Positions 23,795 through 36,300 are shown, counted from the first letter of the stretch. The stretch is 64,000 nucleotides of DNA from Eonycteris spelaea (GCA_003508835.1 PUFA01000105.1:6200001-6264000); one strand, 5' to 3'. Made by a program: numbers and translations. The notes: a model not told the origin generated them from the letters alone.

Positions 23795-24870
23795 TTAAAG
23801 TAAGTAAGTTAGCTAGATAGAAGATAGATAGATAGACAACGAGAGATAGATAAAATAAAATAAAATAAACTGGCAACAGATAAAGAGGACAACCATCCAA
23901 ATGGGAAAATATATTTGCAAGCAAGACTTCCAATAAGGGCCCTAATATCCAAAATATACAGAGAAATCATACTACTCAATAACAACAACAAACAACAACA
24001 ACAACAACAACAACAACAAAATGATCCAATCAAAAAATGGGCAGAGGACCTGAATAAACACTTCTCCCTAGAAGACATACAAATGGCCAACAAATATTTT
24101 AAAAGATGTTCAACATCGCTAGCTATTAGGGAAATGCAACCCAAAACCACAATGCGATAAACATCCCACATCTGTTAGAATAACTAAATCAACAGGACAA
24201 GTAATAATAAATGTTTGCAGAAGATGCAGAGAAAAAGGAACTCTCACACACTGCTGGTGGGACTGAAAATTGCTACAGCCACTATGGGAAACAGAAGGGA
24301 GTTTTCCTCAAAAGACTAAGAATTGATCTACCATATGATCCAGCAATCCCTCTACTGGGTATTTACCCCAGAGACTTGAAAACCCATATACCAAAAAGAT
24401 ATTTGCACACTGATGTTCATAGCAGCATCATTCACAGTGGCCAGGACAGGGAAGCAACCCAAGTGTCCTACGATAGATGATTAGATTAGAGAAGACGTGG
24501 TGCATATATACAATGGAATCTTACTCAGCCATAAGAAGCGATGAAATACTGCCATTTGCGACAACATTGCTGGACCTTGAGATCATCATACTAAGTGAAA
24601 TAAGTCAGACAGAAAAAGTTGAAAAACCACATGATATCACTTATATGTGGGATAAACCTAAAAGCAACAAGCAAAGAGGACAAAAAAAAGCAGAGATTCA
24701 TGGCATGGACAATAGGCTAGTGGTCACCAGGGGGAGTGGGGAGCGGGAAGAGGAAGTTAGATTGGGTGGAAGGGTCAAATATGTGGTATCAGACACCTGA
24801 AACTTGTTGGATTTTGCTAACCAATGTCAGCAGAATAAAAAAATATTTGTAAATTTAAAAATTAAAAAAT
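20585..24870 (+). mobile_element. L1 element, 5'-truncated (copy A)
   Basis: About 4.3 kb, from the inter-ORF region to the 3' end. The ORF2 endonuclease start is readable (VNGLNSP, GCFQETHLSSKDK), and the reverse transcriptase VDDM motif lies at about 22,800. ORF2 is broken by many indels. A (GTAA)n expansion (23,751-23,865) and a (CAA)n run (23,980-24,020) interrupt its C-terminal part. Flanking DNA on both sides reads as an older antisense L1. Highly similar to copy B at 60,100-63,960. Confidence 0.93.
23751..23865. repeat. (GTAA)n microsatellite inside L1 copy A
   Basis: About 13 GTAA units followed by GATA-like units. At the same place copy B has only an A-rich stretch (63,058-63,080). 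Confidence 0.9.
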
Positions 24871-25000
24871 TACCGCCCTCACCATTTTTACAAGTACAGT
24901 TCAGTGGCATTAAATATATTTACACGTTTATCTTGATGATCTCTTTAACAACTGAACCTCTAAATACAGCCACATCCTGAGGTTCTGGGGGTGAGGACTT
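24871..25000 (-). repeat. Antisense old L1, host of copy A
   Basis: CCATTTTTACAAGTACAGTT then CAGTGGCATTAAATA is the antisense old L1 sequence that continues from TTGTGGTAAAATACCCAGAA at 20,525-20,545. Confidence 0.65.
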
Positions 25001-25369
25001 CAACACATGGATGGGGGGGAACCCCATTCGGCCCATCACGTTTGCTTTTCAGCTCCAATTACTTATTGTGTGACCTTTAGATGTGAGAGCCTCTATGCCC
25101 ATCAGGTTTCTCATCTACTAAAAACTCCATATTTGCTTTACGTTAACTGTCATGAGAACTCAATGACGTAATGCACTGCATTATAACTTTAGCAGAGGAA
25201 CAAGGACTCAGGAAATATACACCAGCTACTACCCTGATTATGATATACTACAACATACGCCTACATACACATACATGCACGTATTATCGCTACAGGATAT
25301 TACAATGGGGCTCTCTCTCAGTCAGGTGCATCGCCCCAAATCTGAGAAAACATAACAACAAATGTCACT

Positions 25370-25570
25370 AATAAAGTTTTATTGTATCATCCAAGTAGGG
25401 TTTGCAAAAGGAAATGGCTGAAAAATTCAGCCTTGTGGCCCCTTAGCATAAGGTCCAGCAACTTTTGCAACCAAGAGCCAGGGAGAAAACTATTTCCAGT
25501 TTTGAGAGCGGTACAGAGTCTCAGCTGTAACTCCGTCCTTAAAGTTGAAAGCCGTGGTACGAATGGGAGC
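25370..25570 (+). mobile_element. hAT-type DNA transposon remnant
   Basis: Starts AAAGTTTTATTGTATCATCC; related in wording to 45,190-45,360. Diverged, no coding capacity. Confidence 0.35.
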
Positions 25571-25679
25571 GGCCGGGTGCCTATAAACTTGATCTATGGA
25601 CACCGAAATCTGGATTTTATATTCTTCTCACATAGCCTGGAATATTATTCTTCTTTTGATTTTCTTCCACAACTCATAA

Positions 25680-26110
25680 ATATAAAAAGCACTCATAGAA
25701 GCACCATCCCAATAGCCAAAAAGTAGAAAGAGCCCAGATGAATGGATAAACAGGGGGTCCATGGATATAATGCAATACATCTCAGCCGTACAAAGGAGTG
25801 ACTGACACTTGCTACAACATGGATGAACCCTGAAACCGTGACGCTCAGTGAAGAAGCCAGACACAAAGCGTCACATATTGTACGATCCAATTGATAGGAA
25901 ATATCCAGAATTGGTAAATCTGTAGGGAGAGAAAGTTGATCAGTAGTTTTCAGGGGCTGCGGGGAGGAAACGTGAGCATGATGTCAACGGGCGTGAGGGT
26001 TTCTTTTGCGGTGACGAAAATGTTCTAGAACTAGACAGAGGTGGTGGTTGTAAGATACTGTGCATGTGCTAAATGCCATGGAATTGTGAACATGGCGAAT
26101 TCTTTGTTGC
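25680..26110 (+). repeat. Old L1 3' end (L1M type)
   Basis: CCAATAGCCAAAAAGTAGAA, GCTACAACATGGATGAACCC, GACAGAGGTGGTGGTTGTAA and CTAAATGCCATGGAATTGTG appear in order. Confidence 0.85.
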
Positions 26111-26419
26111 AAAGAACCACTGTTTCCTGTGTATCTTGTATATGACTCACAGCTGTCCCTTTGTGTACCTGTGACAAGGTAAAGACACACAATTCCCATT
26201 CTTTGCCTCATAGAGGATGAGCTGAACTGCTTGTCTCCACTGATTAATCGGAACAAACCTGCTAGCTGAACGTTAGTAAAGCTTCTCTCCTTTCCCCAGG
26301 CCCCTGGACTTTGACCCTCCCTCACCTGAGCCTGGAGGAAGACATATTTAATTAGGCCCAAATCTCGACTCAGAAATGTGTTGGGATGGAAAAATTTGAA
26401 GAGCACACATCGAGGAATT

Positions 26420-26810
26420 GTAGCCTTGGTGTGAAGGAGACCTCTTAGCGGGTCAGAGACTCAGGAGTCCTTCCTGCACACACTTCCCAGCCTCACTTGC
26501 AGCCAGGTATGGCCATGTGACTGAGCTCCGGCCAATGAGAACGCAGGGGGAAGTGAGGGACACCATGTTCAAGAACGACTCATAAAAACATGCTACCCAG
26601 TCTTCCAAACCTCCCTTTCCTCTCTGTCCCAATCTGCAAATCAGATGCAGGATCGCACGGAAGATATCTAGGGAGGACCAGTGATGACAGAGGCATGAGA
26701 TGGGAGAAAGCTGGGTCCCCAAATGATTGCTCCCCAGGAGAGCCACCCAACCTAGAGCACCCCATGGGGGACGATTGAGGAGTGATAAATAAAAGTCTAG
26801 CATGTTACGT
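26420..26810 (+). mobile_element. Solo LTR, ERVL type
   Basis: CTTGCAGCCAGGTATGGCCA, TGTGACTGAGCTCCGGCCAA, a CATAAAAACATGC box, GAAAGCTGGGTCCCCAAATG and ATAAATAAAAG near the end. Typical compact LTR without internal genes. Confidence 0.65.
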
Positions 26811-27485
26811 CTTGGGAGCAGGGGCTTGATGGTTACAGCAGCTGGACTTTCCCCCCAAAGTAGTTGTAGAAAGAGGAAGTTCTAAAACAAGACAGGAGCA
26901 GAGAGGCGGGGTCACAAGATAGATTGATAAGACTGGCCAGGAGGTAGAGAGAAAACCAAGCAGGAAGATGGTGCAGCCAGGGACCCAGGATGTAGGGGTG
27001 ACGAGGACCAGAAGAGGCTTTAGAGAGCCCGCCGCCTGCAGCAAGAACGAGGAAGGAAAACGGGACCTTTCGAAGCTCTGAGCGCGAGCAGAGAGGCCTC
27101 ATCATTGGGAGCCAATGTTGTCAGGGTTGCAGACAGCGGAGAAGGCAAAAGTTTTCAAATTCTACTGATTCTTTTTGCTTTTACTGCAGAGAGAAGCGCC
27201 ACAAGAGAGGAAGAGCCGAGATGAATTCAAGCTCCCAAGAACTAGACACAGAGCTGGAGAGGACTTGCAAAAATCAGTGGCACTTGTATTGTTTTTTTAA
27301 ACATCATAGGGGACAGAGAAGGTGCAGAAAGCCATCGTAGAAAGAGTCATTCTGCCCCTAGGTTTCAAAAGACCCTCCCTGGAAGCTCTAGATGGCAAAC
27401 TAATTCCAAGTCGACCACGTTCATTCTTGAATCTGAATCTTCTCACGAAATGCTCCAGTCCATGAGAGGGTGATTCAACCTCACC
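26811..27485. other. No gene recognised
   Basis: Purine-rich on the plus strand. No conserved open frame and no repeat that I can name. Confidence 0.4.
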
Positions 27486-27489
27486 GATC

Positions 27490-28285
27490 GTTACGGAAAT
27501 GCCCATCAAGCCACAAGGAGATGCCACTCCACACCCCTTAGGATGACCACGTAACAACGACAGAAAACAACGAGCAGCAAGCAAATCACGAGTGCTGGTG
27601 AGGAGATTGGAGAAACTGGAGTCCTCGTACGTCGCTGGTGGGAGGAAAATGGCGCAGCCACTGTGGAAGACGGCATGGTGGCTCCTCGAGAAAGTAAATA
27701 TCGAGTTATCGCAGGACCCATAAATTCCGCTTTGGGGGACAGACCCAAAAGAGTTGAAAGCGGGAACTCAAACAGAAATCCGTGCACCCATGCGCAGAGC
27801 AGCATTATTCATCGCAGCCGAAAGGTGGGAGCCATCCCAGGGTTCATCAGAAGATGCCTGGATAAACCCTACGTGGTCCATCCAGACAGTGGAAGATTAT
27901 TCACCCCTGAAAAGGGAGTCTGACGCCTGCTACGACATGGATGACACTCGAGGACATGATGCTCAGTGAATACACCAGATAAAGAGGACAAATACCAAAC
28001 GATTCCATGTACATGCGTCCCCAGAGGAATCAAATTCATAGAGACAGAAAGCGGGCGGTGGGAAGCCGGGGCTGGGGAAGGGGAGGGGAGGGAGGGAGTG
28101 AGTGTGTAATGCAGAGAGAGGGTCAGTTCGAGGAGATGAGGCAGTCCTGGAGATGGATGGTGGGGACGGTGGCTCGACAATGTGAAAGTGCCTAGTCTTG
28201 CTCACCTATAGACTCGACAATAGTAAAAACTGTAGACTTTATTGATGTATATTTTACCGCAATCGAAAAATAATAAAGTATTTCA
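27490..28285 (+). repeat. Old L1 3' end (L1M type)
   Basis: TGGTGGGAGGAAAATGGCGC, AAAGTAAATATCGAG, TTCATCGCAGCCGAAAGGTG, CTACGACATGGATGACACTC and ATTTTACCGCAATCGAAAAA follow in order. About 800 bp with many A/T to G/C changes. Confidence 0.9.
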
Positions 28286-28739
28286 AACCCTCCCATGGGG
28301 TCCCGTGGTGGCCACTGTTGACCTTCACAAGTGTCTCGGTGAGCATTAGAAAAAGCTGCCCCTCCGCCCCAGCAGATGCTGCCCTGCTCCCAGAGTGCTC
28401 AGCGTAGCCTCAGGGTGACCTTCGGCCCCGCCTACCCCTCGGCCAGGCACAGGACATAGCTGTGCGCAGAGCTTCTCCTTATGGTTGGAAAATGACAGTT
28501 TCCCCCACGGCCCGGCCCGGCCAGTCTCCCTCCCTACTTCTGCCCTGGCTCTCTCCACTCTGACCTCCTTACTCTTTCTTGATCTCCCTGAGCTCATTCC
28601 CCGGACCCCGGTGAAGCGGCTTTTCACCAAGGGAAATCTGTCCCCTACGTGATTCCATCACCTGAAAGCCCACTGTAGAGAGTTATGGCTTCGGATAAGT
28701 GCATTTCTCTTCTAGAAAATACAGGGCATTGACCGAACA

Positions 28740-28975
28740 GTTTCTTGCGGTTCCCTCCGCTTGAAACGCTCTTTCTCATCTGTATTCTTCCATGGGGCAT
28801 TCTCTCCAGTCGCTCAGGGCAGAAGGCCTTCCCCCGGCCAGCCACCAACAGGGACCACCCGCCACCATCGAGAGACCCCCTTCAGCCTGCTACTCTACAT
28901 TCTTTTCACCACAGAGCTAATCTCGAAGTACATTTGAGCGGAGGCCACGTCTTGCTTGACTCAGCTTTTCCCTTG
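28740..28975. repeat. L2 3' end
   Basis: CCCTCCGCTTGAAACGCTCT, CCTTCCCCCGGCCAG, TTCTTTTCACCACAGAG and GGAGGCCACGTCTTGCTTGA follow the L2 tail order. Confidence 0.7.
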
Positions 28976-29505
28976 CTTCTTCCTGCTTCCAGCGGGGGCC
29001 ATGGGGCCGGGACAGGCCGGGAGATGCCAACCGCATCAGGCTCTGTTGGGGCCTGGTGCCTGGGCGACCTGATGATGTCGGTTGTGTTTTTTTCCCAGGG
29101 TTGAACCGGACGTTGGAGGGGAGACTGGAGACAGGGGGAGGTGATGATACTAACGCGTTGAGTCCAGCGTGGTGGGTGTCTTTACCTCAAGAAGTTGGCG
29201 AACCCGCGAATTGAATCGCCCTCCTCCGGGGCTCCATTCTTCCTCAGACTTGTGAGCCCTTCCCAGTGTGAACGGAAAGCTCTGGGTGCTGAAAGCCACA
29301 GCAGCAATGTCCAGCAGAGGGCAGCAACAGAAGTCAGGCGGGTGCTGGGCAGGACGCCCCGGGGGGAAACCTCTCTGGGGACCTGAGCCCCAGGCTCAAA
29401 CACCAGGGCAACGCAGCAAGCGGCGCCCCTCAGGGCAGCCCTCCCTCGAGTCAGCAGGCCCCGGGAGGCATCATGGGCCCCATGTGAAAACCCTCCACAG
29501 GAGAA
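28976..29505. other. No gene recognised
   Basis: GC-rich, no conserved frame. Confidence 0.4.
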
Positions 29506-29507
29506 AC

Positions 29508-29655
29508 TGGGAGGTGATGGATATGTCTGTGCCTTGGTGGTGGTGGTGATTTCACCCGGAAATACTTATCCCCAGACTCATTGCGAGGCAGAATATTCAC
29601 CATGCATGGATTTTATATCTCAATTATACCTAATAAACTGATTTTAAAAAGAAGG
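29508..29655 (+). repeat. Old L1 3' terminal fragment
   Basis: GGAGGTGATGGATATGTCTG, GGTGGTGGTGGTGATTTCAC and TCTCAATTATACCTAATAAA are an L1 3' terminus. Confidence 0.7.
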
Positions 29656-30183
29656 AAAGAAAAGCTGTCCCCTGCTTGACGTCGCTGAAATTCTACCGTT
29701 AGAGAGTCATTCCTTTGGCGTGAACATTTCTCTTCCGGAAGATACAGGGTACTGACTCAACAGCCCACATGGAAGCCCCTGGAAGGGAGTATGGAGGTGG
29801 GAAGAGGCTTCAGACCAGAAACAGGCCCTGTAGAGGCTCTTTGCCTGCAGTATGTTTCCCTACCCTCTGAATAGCATAAGCGTGAACTTACCCCTCAAAG
29901 GCCCAGATCCAACCTCCTCTTCTGAGAAAACTCTCATCCCTCTAGGCTAGGCAGCTCTGTGTTTTTCCCTCTTGCCCTCTCCTGGCCCAGAAGGCCCCCA
30001 GGGTTTGTATCCCGCAAGATTCTGGAAGGAGGCCTCTGTGCCTCCTCTGGCTGGGTCATCCCTTGTGGTCCTGAACCAGAGGACGGGGGGCATCACTGAG
30101 CAGCAGGAAGACGGTGTCAGCTGTGAAGGTAAAAGCATCAGGATCTCTTTGCTGGGCTCCTGCAGATGGGCTTGTGAACAAAC

Positions 30184-30185
<2 letters not shown>

Positions 30186-30230
<45 letters not shown>
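30186..30230. repeat. (CA)n microsatellite
   Basis: About 22 CA units. Confidence 0.97.
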
Positions 30231-30231
<1 letters not shown>

Positions 30232-30707
30232 TTCTTCCTCTGCTCTCCCTCTCCTCCCCTAAGCAGGGACCCAGGCGTCAGCCTCCGAGGCTGGAATAAA
30301 CTGCTACCACCCCACCAGGGCTCAAGCTGGGCTCCAATTTGGGGCTCCCCTGCTGTGGAAGGAATGCCTTCCCACGGGTGTGTCTCTGCGACGTTTATGA
30401 ACGCGTCTGACCCGGTGGGTGGTGCATCGGCCTGCATGGAAGTCCGTCCACTGATTTCCCATGTGGACAGCATCATCTGAGTTTGTAGGTCCCCAGGCTA
30501 GGGCGCAGGCGTGAGTCTATCAGGGAGGGCGTTGTCTGTCGTCTGTCTGTCCATTTCAGGATGCCCGTTGTGAGGGGAGGCAGCACTGTGTTTGGGGTGT
30601 GTTTCTGGGCCTGGCTGGGTCGATATACGTCCCCATGTCTACGTAAGCTAACCTTACACGTGCACGTGTATGCCCGTGCACGCAGTTGCCTGTTGAAGGA
30701 GGGGTGG

Positions 30708-30739
30708 TATGTGTGTGTGTGTGTGTGTGCGCGCGCGCT
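30708..30739. repeat. (GT)n(GC)n compound microsatellite
   Basis: About ten GT units followed by five GC units; alternating purine-pyrimidine throughout. Confidence 0.9.
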
Positions 30740-31029
30740 GCGCTTCCATTCACTCTCAGTGTTTTGGTGTGACAGGGAGAGTGTTTGGGGTCGAGGGGCC
30801 GCTGTCCTGTTGCAGGGGTCGGCATTGCTGAGCTGTGTGTCCAGACCTGGCTGCCTGCGCTGTGATGTGGGCAAATACTTTTTGCCTGTCTGTGTCCTCT
30901 GGGTCTGTTTGCCAGTCTCTTTCATGTATTTGCCCATTGGTTTTGCGTTTGGGGTTGGTCGGCGGGGGGGGGACGTTTCTTAATCCCAATCTGTGTGCCC
31001 GGCCTGTCGTGTTTTGGGGTATCTTAATG

Positions 31030-31345
31030 AGGGCCTTCGGACGCACTACCTGTGTGCCGTGGTTTGAACAGGATCCCGAGTCCCTCAGCACTTCAGAAGG
31101 GGACCTTACTGGGAAACGGGGTCTCTGCAGGTATCATGAGTTCGTCCGAGGCCAACTGGCGCCGGGTGGGCCCTAAATCCACCATAACTGGTGTCCTCCT
31201 AAAGAAGGAGAAACTTGGACACAGATAGCAGAGGATGTCGTGTGAGAGGCCTGGAATGATTTTTCTCTGGCGTCTTCAGAGGCAGCAGGGCCCTGCCGAC
31301 ACTTCGGTCTTGGACTTCTGGCCTCCAGAACTGTGTCCCCGGGCA
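31030..31345 (+). mobile_element. MaLR-type LTR fragment
   Basis: CGTGGTTTGAACAGGATCC, GGGGACCTTACTGGGAAACG, GGGTGGGCCCTAAATCCA, GGACACAGATAGCAG and TTCTGGCCTCCAGAACTGTG in the sense order of MLT1-type LTRs. Confidence 0.7.
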
Positions 31346-31579
31346 GCCGGATGGAACTGACAGCCGGTGACAGAGGACTCCGAGGTGGGGCATTGTGGGG
31401 CTGCCGTATGTCGCTTTGAACCTCTCTCTGCGCCAGCATATGGGGGCGGCAGCTGTTCCCTTGAACCCAATTTCCCAGCCATCGGCAGGCCACTCCAGGT
31501 AACACCGAAGGCCCCTCATCTCACCCCAACGCACCGGCGAGAAGGGCCTCCTTCAGCCGGTCACCCCCTCTCTTCTGTC

Positions 31580-31875
31580 CCTCTGGGGGAATGCATGAGA
31601 AGGCAAGTCCTGTGGCATGCCTTCCTGGGCTTGGTCCACCTTCTCCGGCCCCTCCTCCCACCCTTCTGCTCCAAGAACAGTGAACCCCTTTGCAGTTCCC
31701 AGAACCCACAAGGCATTCCCTTCCTCGTACGCCCCTCAAAAACACAGCTCCCCCGTTTTTCTTTAATAACTCCAGCTCATTGTTCGGGTGCCCCCTTAGA
31801 TGTCTCCTCTTCCGGGAAGCCCTCCCTCACTATCCCGCAAGCCCCAGATGCATCCTACCAACCTGCCCCCCAGCT
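31580..31875 (+). repeat. L2 3' end
   Basis: GGCATGCCTTCCTGGGC, CTTAGATGTCTCCTCTTCCG and GGAAGCCCTCCCTCACTATC match L2. Confidence 0.65.
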
Positions 31876-31879
31876 AGAT

Positions 31880-33000
31880 GGCTCCAGGGTGGTATGAATA
31901 ATGCTCCCGGAATAATGCTCCTGAAATAATGCTCCCCTGGATGCAAGGCTATCGCGAGCTCTGCAGAGTGCCCCAAAGGGCCGGGCGCACACACCCGGTC
32001 AGCACCGCACTCAGCTCCACGGCACTGACGACGTCCACACACCCAGCACAGACTCCAAAGCACCGTGGTTCTCCGGCCGCCAGGGCGGGCGCTGCCCACC
32101 TGCCAGCGGCTCTCGGGCCACGACCGACAGAAGCTGGTGCATAAACACCCCAGTTCCCTTGGCCCTCAACTCCCAAGCGGTGCTTTTGACACCGACTTCC
32201 GGGGGCCCCCAGTAAGAGCGGCCCCCACGGCCCGTGGCTGTCACCCGTCCATCGGCGCTCCTCACACAGGCTCCTTCACGGTCTCACCTCCCTCCACGGC
32301 CGTCCGGATGCTTCCGGGGAGCACTTCCCGGACTCATTTTCCCCCCCCCAACCCAAACCCTTGTCTCAGGCTCGGCCACTGGAAATGCCCAAGCTACACA
32401 GGTGATCGCCTCACGGATGAAACGGATGGTGACTGAGGACCACGGCAGGCGTTCGCCAGGGCCGCGCTGGGTCGTTCCAGGGTGGAAAGGCGTTCCACCC
32501 AACATTGAAGGAGAAACGGCCACACGCCCAGAGGGGTGTGGAAGATGCAGAGGAACCACAGGGGAGGCGCAAGCAACGACATCTCAGCAGTGGCAGCGTG
32601 ACAGGAGACACCAGCAGGTGCCCACAGTCGCCCCAACACCCCGGTGCCAAAGCCCCTGAAACGTCAGCAGAGCCTGGGAGGACTGACTCCAGACACCCAG
32701 ACTCAGCTGAGAGGAAGAAGCATCCACCATGCAGCAGAACGGGGGGGAGCGGGGGTGGGGAGGGCTCCGAAGAGCATGACGTTCTAGCATAAAGAAGCAA
32801 AGGAGTTCCGTTTTCGTGACCTGGAACCTGTGAGCAGAAAACTATTCCTGCTCCCTGGGGGTCCACGTCCTTCTTCACGGCTTCTTTTCCATGGCAGAGG
32901 AAGGGATGCGTGCAGAAGGCGGGGTCTGGCGGGGGGGCATGGATCCGTGTCCCAGAGGCACTCCCACCTTCCCCTGCCAGAGCCTCCTGAACCACACCGC
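31880..33000. other. Intergenic DNA downstream of VAV1, no gene recognised
   Basis: GC-rich with several long open frames on both strands, none with family support. An 11-bp AATAATGCTCC motif occurs three times at 31,897-31,937. Confidence 0.45.
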
Positions 33001-33252
33001 TTCCTCCACTTATCGTTTATTAAATGCAGTTGCTTGAGCCCTGCCCCCCCAAGGGCCTCCAGAGGAAACCAGTGTGTCATAAATTAACTGTGGCCGGGCA
33101 TCGCCCCAGGAGTCCCGCCGGCTGGACGCTGGCCTCCACAGTCCGTCTCCGAGTCTCGGCCGCGGGGACTGTCACAGCCCCGGACCCGGCAGCCGGCTCC
33201 CTCCTGGGCTCACCGCCTGCAGCATCTCGTCTCTCTGCCAGGGCTCCAGGGC
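33000..33252 (-). other. VAV1: VAV1 3' UTR
   Basis: About 240 bases between the VAV1 stop and the AATAAA. The short length fits the compact human VAV1 3' UTR. The exact cleavage point is inferred to lie 10-30 bases past the signal. Confidence 0.7.
33016..33021 (-). promoter_or_regulatory. Poly(A) signal AATAAA of VAV1
   Basis: AATAAA on the minus strand (TTTATT on plus), about 235 bases after the VAV1 stop. A GTGTGG-containing stretch follows downstream, as expected for a cleavage site. Confidence 0.75.
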
Positions 33253-33307
33253 TCAGCAGTATTCAGAATAATCCTCCTCCACGTAGTTGGAGGGGAAACC
33301 AGCCAAC
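33253..33307 (-). CDS. VAV1: VAV1 exon 27 (C-terminus), 1-nt insertion
   Basis: Final coding exon: VGWFP, an extra C in a C-run, then [12 protein letters not shown] and TGA at 33,253-33,255. The C-terminus equals human apart from A to S. Read literally, the extra C removes the last 12 residues and the normal stop. Confidence 0.95.
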
Positions 33308-36300
33308 CTGGGAAAAGATGAGCAAGCCGTCAGGGCAGCCACCACACTGTCCCTCCCACTGCTCCTCGACATGCCCGACAGGTCCCTTCCCTCTGCGGGG
33401 CTTTCGCACCTGCCACTCAGCAATCACGCGCCTCACACACGCGCACAGCTGACCTCCCCTACCGCCGACAGGGCTGTACGCACACGCCGCCTCCCCATAT
33501 CAGCCAGGACTTCCGAATCCTCCTCCTGGAAACTGCAAACTCCGTCCGCCCCAGCCCTCCCAGCCCGTTTTTCCTGCTTCAGTTTCTCCACAGTGTTTAT
33601 CACCATCCAATGATCGTCGGCGCTATTGCTCAGGGGCTCATTGTCAGTCTCCCCCACACGCACCCCAACATTAGCTCTGCGAGGCAGGGACTTCTGTGTC
33701 TTGCTCACCACTGAGTGCCAAGCCCCTCAAACAGCTCCTGGCGCGCACAGTAGATTCTTAACGAGTATGTTGTGGGGATGGGTGGATGGATGGAGGATTC
33801 TTTACAGCCCAGACCTTCCTCAACACCCCGAAAGGCTCTCTCAAAAACCTAACTGTCCTCTACTGCACACTAACCTTACCCACCACGTTCTAGCAAGACT
33901 CTTCACCTAAAGCAATTATCCAGGTCGCTTTTGTAACACGTTTCCTCCCGGTCGGATGTAGGCTCCTAAGCCAAGTTTTTATTCAACAAATACTGCTAAG
34001 AAACCACTACACTTCAGCAAGGCCGGGAATTCACCAGCGGACGACATAAAGAAGACTCTCTGCCTTTGGGAGACAAAAGTAAGAACCAGGCAGAAACAGA
34101 CTGGTTGGGGAAACCTTGCCCTCCCTCCTGACAGTCCGAACACAGGCGGGCAAAAAAATAAATAAATAAATAAAGCCCGAAAGTGGTTAGTTCAGCTTTG
34201 CCTCTTCGCGCCTTCGATATTTCCCGAGCGCCTCCCAGGTGCCAGGCACTTTCCAGGCTCTGGTGACAGACACTGCCGGTGAACAGGACCGACACAAAAC
34301 CCTACCTCTCTCCCTGTTCTCCAAACCCGCCCATCGCTCTCACCCCAGGGCCTTAGCGCAGGTTGGTCCCCTGCCTGAAATACCTCCCCCCACCCCGTCA
34401 GGGCCTTTTCACCGGGCTCACTTTACTCATCCTCGGTGATGACCTTGGCCTCCAGAAGTCATCCCGATCTGCTCCTGCGTGGGCCAGGAGTCCCGCTGGG
34501 TCCTCCTGCTGCTCTACGATTCCCCACGGCAGGTTTGAGCCCTGAGCGCTGTGAGCGCTTGGTGAAAGGCCGATCCTCCTCGCTGGACTACGAGTTCCAC
34601 AAGGGCCGTGACTGCCCTGTGCTCATCCCGGTCTCCTCAGCACCCAGTAGGACGCCCGGCACGTAACAGGTGCTTCATCAAATAGTTACAAGTCGCATCG
34701 ATCCCTATGTCCCTTCCTCCTCTTGACGAGGGAAGACCTCGCCACCTTCTCCCTTCCACAACTCCAGACCCCGAGAAAGGAGACACCTGGGAGAAGGGCG
34801 CCTGGTGGCGGACGAGGCTCACACTCGACAGTCAAGCCCAGCAGCCATTCCTGAACAGCGGCCTCTCACACAAACCGCACCTCAGGGCGACGCCTGCCCT
34901 GAGCCGCCTGCCCGCACCACGTCCCCGGCCTCGGAGCCTGGGAACTCCTGGCGACCTACGCCATCTCCCCCTCAGATGCGGGGCGCACAGGTTCCCTTCC
35001 GCCAGAGCCAGAAGGCTAGGCTTCCCCAATGCTTCATAACCTATATAAATGTCTTACCAATGTACCGTATGCCTGAAACTAATTTAAGGGGGAAAAAAAA
35101 AAAGGTGGAACAGAGCTGAGCGGGCTGGCCTGGCGCAGGGCACCTCACGGGCACTCCACCTCACCTCGGGGACTCCTCGGTTAGCTGCTCGCTAACTGAG
35201 CGGTCACCCTGTGAGCTGTTCTCACAGCTGAGCCGCTGGCACCGGCTGAAGTGTCCTCCCCTTTCACCACGCCCCCACCTGGGGGCTCCTGTTGGACCCG
35301 CCACGCAGGCCCTGGTGACCAGCGGTTGACAAGCTCTACGAAGGCCAGCTCACCCCAGCACCCCTGCCTGGGCGGCCAGGCGCCCCGCCACCCCCCACGC
35401 CCCGACTCACCCGGCCATAGATCTCCCCTCGCCACCAGCCTTGTTGCCCCTTCTTGTTCAGAATCTTGACGATGTCCCCCTCCTTAAGGTTCAGCTCTGA
35501 TCGTCCCGGGCGCAGAAGTCATAGCGGACTTTGGCTGTGCCAAAGTACTTGGTGCTTCCCGCTGTGGGGGGGGGAGCGCGGAATGAGGAGGAAGACCGGA
35601 GCAGGCACCCGTCCACCGGCTGGGGGTGGCGTGAGGGCACAGCTCTCAGGGGATGACGCCAGGATGAGGGGTCTCGATGCTTCCTGGTTCGGGGCGGGGG
35701 ACCCGTGCTCTGAGGGGACACAGCTGGACTCCCAGAAGCATCCTTCCGGCCCCACCAGCAATCAAATTTAAAATATAATACCACTTACCAATCTTTAAAT
35801 GATTGGAACATTTATAGTAAAAAAAAAAAAATACACAGAGGAAAGATAAGGGGGGAAAAAACTATTACACACTCCCTGTTAAATATTATTTTAAGAAGGA
35901 CCAAGGGTTGAAGAAGAGAGGGGGTGAGAGGAAAGATGAGCAGGAGAGAAAGACACAGAAAAGATTTCATGGTACAATACTGAGCGATGTTGCAGCATAG
36001 AGAATTAATTCGTAGTATTTCTACAAATGTTCTAAGATTGAACACCCATGTGTATGCCAGGACAAAATAGTAACATGCAGACAGAACGTTTATCGTGATG
36101 AGAACAGAAGCAATTTTTGTCATGGAGTCCTGATGTTATATTGGTTTTGCTTTTCCAATAATCTAACAGTTCAATAACAATTCATTTTTAAACAGCTCTC
36201 AGAAAAAATTTTCGGGCAAAAAAGTTCAGACAGCCTGCAACCCATATGACTTTCCTGAAACATGTACTTCAGAATGCACTCCAGAAAACTCTGAAAATTG

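Noticed and set aside
32411..32995. 194-codon minus-strand open frame downstream of VAV1
   Set aside because: Proline- and serine-rich frame in GC-rich DNA after the poly(A) signal; no splice or family evidence.
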